This document shows, one piece after another, positions 56,478-64,000 of a stretch of DNA of 64,000 nucleotides. The stretch comes from Aphanomyces cochlioides (Eukaryota; Oomycota; Saprolegniomycetes; Saprolegniales; Verrucalvaceae): contig JAHQRK010000021.1 in the NCBI GenBank assembly GCA_019828595.1, forward strand, positions 310,001 through 374,000. The letters run 5' to 3'. Positions within the stretch are counted from its first letter, which is position 1. Each line of letters starts with the position of its first letter. Both the position numbers and the translations under genes were made by a program. Under the pieces are notes generated by a model that was not told where the DNA came from, did not search any database, and saw only the letters and a program-made list of their open reading frames with translations.

Positions 56478-56632
56478 GTGTCAGTGGATGTCACTATTTG
56501 GGGTGATGAAATCGGCTTCACTTGTCATTAACGTCAGTGAAAATGCTTGAGAAATTGCATTTGACGAGAGCTTATACCTGATAGAAAGTTGTGAAATATA
56601 ATCACATGTTTGAAATGCCCATCGTGGCGACA

Positions 56633-59397
56633 TCATGCAATCATGGGCTTCACGGATGAAAGCAAAACTTTGGCGGCTTGACGACAACCGTCATCTGGAT
56701 CAAACTGCATTTCTTGCTGTAAATAAATCACCAAGTCTTGGCGCATTTGAAGTCTCTCAACTTCTTCGCTCCAGACGAATGCCGGCAAGACCAGAAGTGC
56801 TCGGCTTAGACCAAACAAAACCTAAAACAATATAGTGTTCAGGATGGCTGTATTTCTTTCAAACAGTATTACCTGGCGTCGAACGCTTGGAATGGCATGG
56901 TTTCGCTGTGACCAGATGAGAGCCAAGAAGCGTTTGCCCATGGTAGGAATTTGAGGCGAATTCTTCCCCGTTGATTCAAGTACAACCGACAACGTGTGCA
57001 TGACATGCGCCGTTAGTAGATCGTCCAGCAAGTATTTTTCTTGGTTCCACGTCGACGCTGATTGCTGGATCAACCTGGATTCTAGTGGATTCAACAACGG
57101 GAAAAAGAAAGTCGATGGGGATTTCCCCAGAGCGGATAATCGTTGCGATGCGTCATCCACCGCCTACACTGAGATCAATCAAGAAATCATGCAGACAACA
57201 AAAACCTGCAAAATATCCAATTTGGTTTGAAAAAGCTTTTCCGAGTCGTAGACATACTCGCACAGTACAGGCGTCACGACTTGTGGCACATTGGTGCACA
57301 GTCCAGCCAACGATTCCCGACGAAGTTGTTGAAAGTTCGGTCTGCAAACTTGGCTTACAATCGAGTTGTATCGACAAGACGTACGTGTTGAATGCATCTT
57401 CGAGACGCGTGAGCATTTTGGCCAAATCAATAGCCATATCAGTCAAATCATGAGGTTGGCGAGCGATAATCCCAGGAAGTGATGCCAAGGCCAGCTCCAT
57501 TTGCTCTCTTTTGTCGTCTGCCATCAGCCCTTCGCGCACATCAAACAAGTATACGAGTGGTTTCCCCACGATCTATGGAGAAGATCAGATTCAAAATATT
57601 CAGGACATTTCAACGTACTTCATTTTGAGTCTCTTCATCATCGCTCATGTCGTACGCTTCCAGACTAATTTGTGACGCACCGTCGTCGTCATTATCGTCG
57701 TCTTCACTGTCAGTGTGCACTATTGCATCTGGATCATCCCGGTCTAGCATCGAATGCGGAGAAATTTCCCCTTGTGTGGGAGAGGTCTCTGTAAGCTGCA
57801 GTGTCAGCGTTGATTCGACACTTTGTACATCATCGGGCGGGAGGTCTTCAAACACAAGTGGCGATTCCGGTGAGAGAATTAGTGACAAGGCAGACGCGAC
57901 ACGCATGCCTAGATGCCGAATGCGGAGTAAAGAATGGCCCATGTGATCCTATTTTGTAAAGTTGCTGTGATTGTTTCTCAGGAGTATTGATTACTTGGAC
58001 ACCCTTGCACAAATATGCTGTCCAACCCTGACTGTCCAGGAAAGCCCTTGGCTCAGGAATATCTTCCCGAATGCGCTCAAGTCCGAGTTGTAGAAACCGA
58101 GCTGTGCTTTCGTTGCACTCTGTATCAGTTTGCCATGCAAATTCCATTGTCCATGTCTGGACAACTTTATGAAATATCTTTACGAATGGCGAAGATGGCT
58201 ATAAATGACATATTGAGACCAATGAGATCAATTCAGGTACATTGGGATCGAAGATTAGGGCCACCAAGAGCTTGAGCGTGCGCGAATTGAGAGGTGCTTT
58301 GGGTCGGAGAAGTAGCTTGGATGTAATGACATGCTGTAAAGTATGTAGATGTAACAACACTTGCATCCATTTGAGTTGTGGTAGTAAAGCAGTCGAATCT
58401 ACAGAATATCATGAAGAAACGAGCATAAGATTATTACTTGCCTGATTTGTCAAGCTCTTTGAATAGCTCTGAGAAGAGAGGGTCAAAGCAAGCCGCAGGA
58501 ATCGCCTGAAGTCAATTCGTGACTTAAAATTGAATGAGCTGAACAAGCACCTGGACAAATGAAGCCAAATCAATCGTTTTGTTGGTTTTCATCAAATTAA
58601 TCCACTCTACGACAAATCTCCAGCGAAAACAGCGATTCATTCAACGTTCTTACCATGCACGTATTCACGTGTATGACCTTGACGTGAGATCTTGAGCAAG
58701 ATTACCCGTGTGACAACTGGTAAGCGCTGGCTTCGAGAAGCATGATGTTTTAAGAACGAACGGGAGAGGTTCGAATAGTAAGTTGAAGGCGTAAAGCAAG
58801 GTGGAGTATCTCGCCGAAAAACATTGTGGGTCAATGCTTTTCCACATAGTTAGAACATTGAGTGAGTGCAGTCAAGGGTACCTGGAATTGCACAAACTTT
58901 GGTCAGAACAAGCTCATAAACAGTCTACAATACGGAATCTTACGACAATGAATGAAAGATCATACCTCTGTGGCTTTTTCATCTTGAAGAAGCTCGGAAA
59001 CAAGTGCACTCATGCCATCTTGTTGGACAAACGCTTCAAGTGCACGACATGCAATTCGCGAGACTATCTCATCTGCAGTATTCCACCGTGTGAGAGCAAC
59101 AACAAGCGTTCGAACGGGATTGTTGTGATATCCGGCAAGCCTTTTAGCTTGAGAGAGGCTTAAGATCGCGTCAAGTGCCTCAAGCACTGCCCCATCGCCA
59201 AAATCAAGTTGTTGTCGTGTAATCCAAGCTGGCCCAATAACTGTTAACGCGTGTATCAATACGTCCTCAAAACACGAGCCAAGAAAAGCAGGATCCATGG
59301 ATAGTAAGACACACACCGCCTTTATATCATAGCTTTCTTCCGCCGCCGCCACGGCGTCCTTCCACTCTTCCAAGGTGAACACCACCATGGAAATCAA
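56633..59397 (-). CDS. TELO2: TELO2/TEL2 homologue (PIKK maturation factor)
   Basis: A multi-exon minus-strand gene; the start near 59397 gives MVVFTLEEWKDAVAAAEESY after two extra residues. Helical-repeat segments include ALTVIGPAWITRQQLDFGDG, LLRIRHLGMRVASALSLILS and FEDLPPDDVQ. The diagnostic part is the acidic stretch followed by SLEAYDMSDDEE, then the C-terminal helical region PLVYLFDVREGLMADDKREQ, LASLPGIIARQPHDLTDMAI, LLNPLESRLIQQSAS and FVWSEEVERLQMRQDLVIYL. TELO2 forms the TTT complex with TTI1 and TTI2 and hands PI3K-like kinases (TOR, ATM, ATR) to Hsp90/R2TP for assembly. Exact exon borders in the middle (58150-58960) are unresolved. Stop near 56633. Confidence 0.75.
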
Positions 59398-59510
59398 TTA
59401 ATGCGCGAAAGTACATCCGAATATGATTTTATTATCCGGACATTTCTCCAGAAAGACTTGAAGCCACTATCGAATTTGCGCGCCACTACTAACAACGATC
59501 TCATCATCAG

Positions 59511-60450
59511 CTAAATTGATGGCAAACGCTTCTTGAGCCAGCTCTGGACATCCTCAAGCTCTTCCAAGCACGCGGAATGAGGCATATCGGGGTAAAGTTT
59601 GAATTCAGTATCGGACACGCCGGAGGCCTTTAGCACCTCGAGCGACTTTTTGGCCCATTCCAAACGCACCACATTATCCTATTGAGTCACACATCGTGAG
59701 GTTGAAAAATGCAGGGATACGCACATCTTCGCCATGACACATCAGCAACGGGACATTCTTGGACGCCTCCTCGGCGTGGAATCCCTGAGCAAAGCAATCA
59801 ATACGAGCCAACGAAGATCAGGTCAAACCGCTTGGTTTGGAAGATATCCAGAAAGGACAAGAACACCTCCCAATGGTTGGGTCATTTGATATCCCGTGTA
59901 CAGACTCATAGCGCCACCCTTAGCACAGGAGATTAAGTCGTTGTCCAGAGAGACTGCTTACCTGACTGAAACCACCCAAGACAATACGCGACAATGGAAT
60001 ACCAGCATCGACTTCATCTTGAATGAGTTTTTGAACGCGGCTTCGAGACTCTTCAATTCCACTGCATGGGTCGCCTTCCCGATCACTGAGCGATTGAATG
60101 TCATACCACGACGGCATTGGCATGCCCATGTTCAGCGACACGGGTTGCGTCTTAGCTACAAGAAAAAACCAAGTCAATACTCGAAACCAAAAGCAGACAG
60201 AAATACCCGTGGGAAGAATGCACTTGAGGTGTGGCAAGGTTTGGCTGATATGTGCAACAGAGTCAACCCAACCATAGGCCGTATCACCAAGGCCGTGGAT
60301 GAAGATGAGTGACGCCGTGTGAGATCCCTTGGGCTTGAGAGTGATATTTCTCGAGTCGTCTACTGAGATGGCATGCGTTGAAGATGCTCGGGACATGATG
60401 CTCTTCGCTGGAACTCGTCGGATGCCTCCGTGCACAAGGGTGGCCAACAT
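59511..60450 (-). CDS. LYPLA: Acyl-protein thioesterase (APT1/LYPLA type)
   Basis: Alpha/beta hydrolase with SLIFIHGLGDTAYGWVDSVA, PHLKCILPTAKTQPVSLNMG, MPMPSWYDIQSLSDREGDPC and EIEESRSR-like helix GIEESRSRVQKLIQDEVDAG. The nucleophile elbow GGFSQ|GGA (G-F-S-Q-G-G) is split by an intron. Later exons give LMCHGEDDNVVRLEWAKKSL (catalytic Asp) and KLYPDMPHSACLEELEDVQS (catalytic His). Stop at 59511-59513. The start is taken at 60450 (MLATLVHGGIRRV); 60498 or the inner Met of SIMSRASS are alternatives. The enzyme removes palmitate from S-acylated proteins and regulates membrane association. Introns are about 43-55 bases. Confidence 0.85.
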
Positions 60451-60499
60451 GATCAAATTTGACTCTTGTGTCGAGGGGTAGGTCATGAGCACTGTCAAA

Positions 60500-62320
60500 C
60501 CTTATTTGTGTTCGCAGTCTCCACTGCGTTAGGGTGAAGATTTTGGATGGGATTCACCATGTCTCTTGTAATCTCGTTCATATGCGGCATATCTAATGAC
60601 AAAATAGATAGAAATGCCAATCGTATTTATTTTATCTTTCTCTATTATACATATTTTAATTACAAAGATTGCTTCCGTTTATTAAATGAACGAAATTACG
60701 ACAATAAAACTGTCGAAATATTTTGAATTTTTTAGAGAACTAATATGAAATAGTCGCTTAATTTGAAAAACCACAAATTATTTTGAAATTTCTTTTCTGT
60801 CCCGATTTGACTTGATATTTATATATATAAAAATACGACTAATTTTAATTCGTAATTTCTTTGTAGCATATGTTGTGTGAGTGAGAAGCGTGATTTTTAT
60901 AATATTCTTTTATAAAAATATTGAGATATTTTGACAAATTAGTTCGACACATTTGAAATAGTCGATTGTGATGTTCATTTTTCTTCTTCTCAGCACATAT
61001 AATATATAAATGAGGAGCACAATTTTTATTCAAAGTCGATAGGACTAATTTGAAGTTGTCAGCTAACTGGACCAAATGGCAAACAAAAAATTTCGTCCAT
61101 TTTCATTGATTTTCGTTTGTAATTCATTAATTTACACAGTTTTGTGTTTTCCTCTTCATTTCACTGCAATTTACGAAGTATATTCCGCTTTTTGCTGACA
61201 ACACTATGGTGCATTCCGAAAAGCAGGAATCCAAATACTTGAATCGAATTAGATATAAGTAGTGCGCTCGGAATTGTTCTGATGGTATTCATTTGGCTCG
61301 ATTTCTTGCTGGATGTATTTTTACAGTTTATTCTCCCCGATTAACCAATTAATTTTTGATAACAATTATCATTGGATGATTATTTATTAATACTACTTTA
61401 AATTATCCATATAAATTTTCGTCACTTCTCTGAAGCATACTCACCTCACAACTCGCAAATAGAGAAGCTTGATGGTATTGTGAAGGTCAATATGCCAAGA
61501 ATCTTGCAGGAATTTTGTGCAGTTCGATAGAATATCATGTGAAAGCCCCCATGGTTTAAGTTTTTCCAGAAATTGATGATTAAGTTGTTGATGCAGTTAT
61601 TCATATTTGAAGTTATTAATCATTCTCCGGAAAACATCGGACAAATATTGCCGTTTGTATGCATCGACAGAAAATTTGTCCTGTATTTTCCAAAATACTC
61701 AAAATTCTTTTCATGATTTAATTATTTGTAGTACTACGTTTTGTATGAAATAAAATAAAGTTTGAGTGGAATGCAAATGGAATGCAATCCACAGAAGGAG
61801 TTTTCTGCGGGAAAATAAGCCAATCACATTTCGAGAAAATCCCAAAAATAGCATCAAGAGAACAACACAGTCTGACCTTGACTGACGTTTGACGAGTCGT
61901 AGATGGGATGCAATATGATGAAGAATCTATTGCTAAGAAGTGCAGCACAACAAGCTAAGATAGTGAGAAGCGTTGAGCAGTTGAGGTGTTGTATTCCCTT
62001 TTCTTTCTGGCCACGCAACGCGATGTTTCATTTCAACTTATGGCTGGAATCTACTAGCGTGGTTTTATCACTCATCGTTATATTAGAGATTTAACACCCT
62101 TAGAACAAACACTAAACTCTAAGGTAGTCTCAAGTGTGCTGATGATTGCCTGCCTTTTGAAGTCAATAAAGGCATTTTCGATTGCCATTTGAGACTTGCA
62201 CGTAAGAGTCGCTGTCTCATGACTTGTGTTTTTGGCCAATTAAACACCGCACAACTTTTAATAACTATTGATTGGCTGAAATATACATAGTAGGATTATT
62301 TTTTTGTGAATTCCGAAGAC
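60500..62320. other. AT-rich gene-poor region
   Basis: About 1.8 kb of strongly AT-rich DNA with no credible gene. Two loosely similar blocks near 60863 (agcatatgttgtgtgagtga) and 60994 (agcacatataatatataaat) precede an '-(g)cgtgatttttata' or 'gcacaatttttatt' run, a possible degenerate repeat. CCAAT boxes in opposite orientation lie near 62236 and 62271. Confidence 0.45.
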
Positions 62321-62440
62321 AAGTCATTCTTATGCCGCAAGGAGACTGCGCCTAAAGCGTAAGCGGTCTACAATCTTGTAGGCAAAATGGTCATGAACGC
62401 GAACACTTGTGATTCTCCTCCATTATGCGTGGAACGAAGT

Positions 62441-62805
62441 AAATTCTATCGTCAAAGAGATCTCGGTTGGAACAACCCTTCAATGTTTAGTATGTATGCT
62501 CATTGTGCTTGTCATTGCTAAATCTTGATATTGTTTCTAGGAGCGCTTGTACGAAGCCCCATTCGTAGCAGTGAGCACTTTATGAAGAAAGCTAAAAATG
62601 GTTCATGTCGGTAGCTTCATCCACAAAATTCCCTTCAAGGAGATCTCAGTTTGGACCACCCTTTCCATGCTTAGTATGTGCGCACACAGTATTGCTAGAT
62701 GTTTAAATTGATTTTAGGGGCGATCGTACGAAGCACCATGAGTGGCAGTGCGCATTCATGAAGAATAGATGAAGTGTTTCATATCGTTAGCCTTGTATAG
62801 CTTGT
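62441..62805. repeat. Two tandem ~185-base repeats containing an intron-like segment
   Basis: Copy 1 (about 62441-62625) and copy 2 (about 62626-62805) align along their length: aaattc...gagatctc, ggttggaacaaccctt against gtttggaccacccttt, ttagtatgt, then taggagcgcttgtacgaagc against taggggcgatcgtacgaagc. Each copy contains a GTATGT donor-like and a TTTTAG/TTTCTAG acceptor-like site about 60 bases apart. Confidence 0.65.
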
Positions 62806-63019
62806 CCCGGTATTGATGGGATTTCTGGGTTGGCTCGCTATTGATGTTCACGTCAAAGAGTCATTTTGATCTGGATTTCGGGTTTTCCGGATAAGTCATC
62901 TCAGGAGTCGTGAAGGATCGTTCAAGGTGTCGCAGCATCCAAGACGCCTGCTCTTACCACGACTTGAAGCACTTGGAATGCCTCTGTTGGATAAAGAAGA
63001 AGAAGGAGAAACTGAGACG

Positions 63020-64000
63020 ATGGCCAGCAGCAAAGACCATCAAGATGACGAACGGTCGCTATTAAAGGAAGAGGTCGAAGACGACGTTGATTGCAGCGTC
63101 AACAATGCAAGTGGAGACGTCGACATGGTCTGACGACTTGAAGATTACATGGGTTGTTCTAATGTGTGCATGGCGATAGGAAGTCGAAGCGATAGGATGT
63201 GGTTTTTTCCATTTCCGCATGGTTGCGTACGTACACTCGTGTCTGCAATATGCAATGAGAACTTGTTTTCGTAGCATTCTTGGCTTGGGCAATGCTTCAG
63301 ATGCCGTTGAGATCCTCGCGATGAACTATATTTTGGCCGACTATGGACGCATCACGCCGTGGGAATCCAGTTAACCATTTCTTTATATCGAAATGTCATC
63401 CAGTGTCTAGGTTTCCTCACCGCTGCTGTATTTGCTGGAATGTTAGTCGGTGGCTTGGTTGGCGGAGTGCTTGCTGACAAGTTTGGCCGCCGACCGATTG
63501 TGCTCTTGAATTTGGCTATCAATGCCACCTCTGCGCTGTTCTCAGCTGTCTCTCCAACAATTTCCGCGCTCATTTTCTTCCGCACATGTGCTGGATTTGG
63601 TAGTGTCTTGACGCTCTCAACGATACTCATTTGCCTTCTCGTTATAGGCGTCGGTGGCATTGTGTCGTGTTTGTTTGCACTCTGTGTCGAACACCTTCCA
63701 GTTGCCGCACGGGGCCGATACATTACAATTTTGTGCTCATTTTGGATGCTGGTACGTCGCTACGAAGAACACGAACCATTTCGATTTTTCCTCTTATAGG
63801 GATCCATTCTCACAGCTGCCGCAGCATGGATTATGCTGGGCAAAACTTTAACCACGCATGAACGCATCCTCCCTTGGTGCAATTGGCGCTACTTTGCCGC
63901 CTGGGCAGGTCTTCCAGCTTTCCTCTGTGGCCTGCTTGTCTTTTTCTATGTACCTGAGAGCCCTCGGTTCCTAGTCTCTCAGAAAAAGTTTGACGAAGCG
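63020..64000 (+). CDS. MFS transporter, SV2/SVOP type (partial, runs off the window)
   Basis: The start is tentatively 63020 (MASSKDHQDDERSLLKEEVE), an acidic cytoplasmic N-terminus; 62927 is an alternative. Short exons then give EVEAIGCGFFHFRMVAILGL, NASDAVEILAMNYILADYG (first transmembrane region), FLTAAVFAGMLVGGLVGGVL, ADKFGRRPIVLLNLAINATS (the MFS loop 2-3 signature G-x-L-A-D-x-x-G-R-R), RTCAGFGVGGIVSCLFALCV and, to the window end, YVPESPRFLVSQKKFDEA (the PESPR motif after helix 6). Introns are 40-55 bases. Family members carry organic ions, sugars or other small solutes with protons; the substrate is not evident. The C-terminal half is outside the window. Confidence 0.75.

Overview
This window is eukaryotic nuclear DNA, most likely from a saprolegnialean oomycete (Aphanomyces or a close relative). 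Three things point there. Introns are very short (about 35-65 bases) with GT-AG ends. There is an expanded family of START-like/FYVE proteins. The mobile elements are an oomycete-style Crypton and a non-LTR retrotransposon. The species assignment is inference; nothing in the window names the organism.

Layout. From 1 to 11.9 kb lies a large inverted duplication of an orphan multipass-membrane-protein family. Two nearly identical arms (about 2661-6215 and 7706-11259) flank a 1.5 kb spacer. The outer flanks are older, diverged parts of the same inverted duplication, and the left one is interrupted by a decayed Crypton (about 309-2523). One outer family gene and the central one are intact; the mirror copies are broken. 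From 11.9 to 14.3 kb are two dead serine beta-lactamase-family genes. One is truncated into a membrane-family relic. The other has an amber stop exactly at its catalytic serine codon. From 14.6 to 17.8 kb are three housekeeping-type genes: a TPR protein, a COMM-domain protein and a longin-like protein.

The most striking feature is at 17.88-27.20 kb. A 9.2 kb L1/Tx1-like non-LTR retrotransposon sits inside a tRNA-Val(GAC) gene. The two tRNA halves flank it and share a 15-bp target-site duplication that contains the anticodon. Next come two AP-3 mu genes with a small CS-domain-like gene between them (27.7-31.6 kb), a long coiled-coil/cyclic-nucleotide-binding-like gene (31.7-36.0 kb) and an amino-acid permease (36.1-37.6 kb). 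The stretch from 37.7 to 40.9 kb holds decayed coding relics.

From 40.9 to 56.5 kb is an accessory cluster of four START-like/FYVE genes, one of them dead, which all share one intron position, interleaved with PDZ-domain genes. The last part holds a TELO2 homologue, an acyl-protein thioesterase, an AT-rich desert, a short tandem repeat and the start of an SV2/SVOP-type MFS transporter cut by the window end. Several genes (AP-3 mu, COMMD, longin-like, FYVE) have family roles in endosomal or membrane traffic, but nothing here shows that they are co-regulated. Exon borders are my hand-drawn GT-AG calls.
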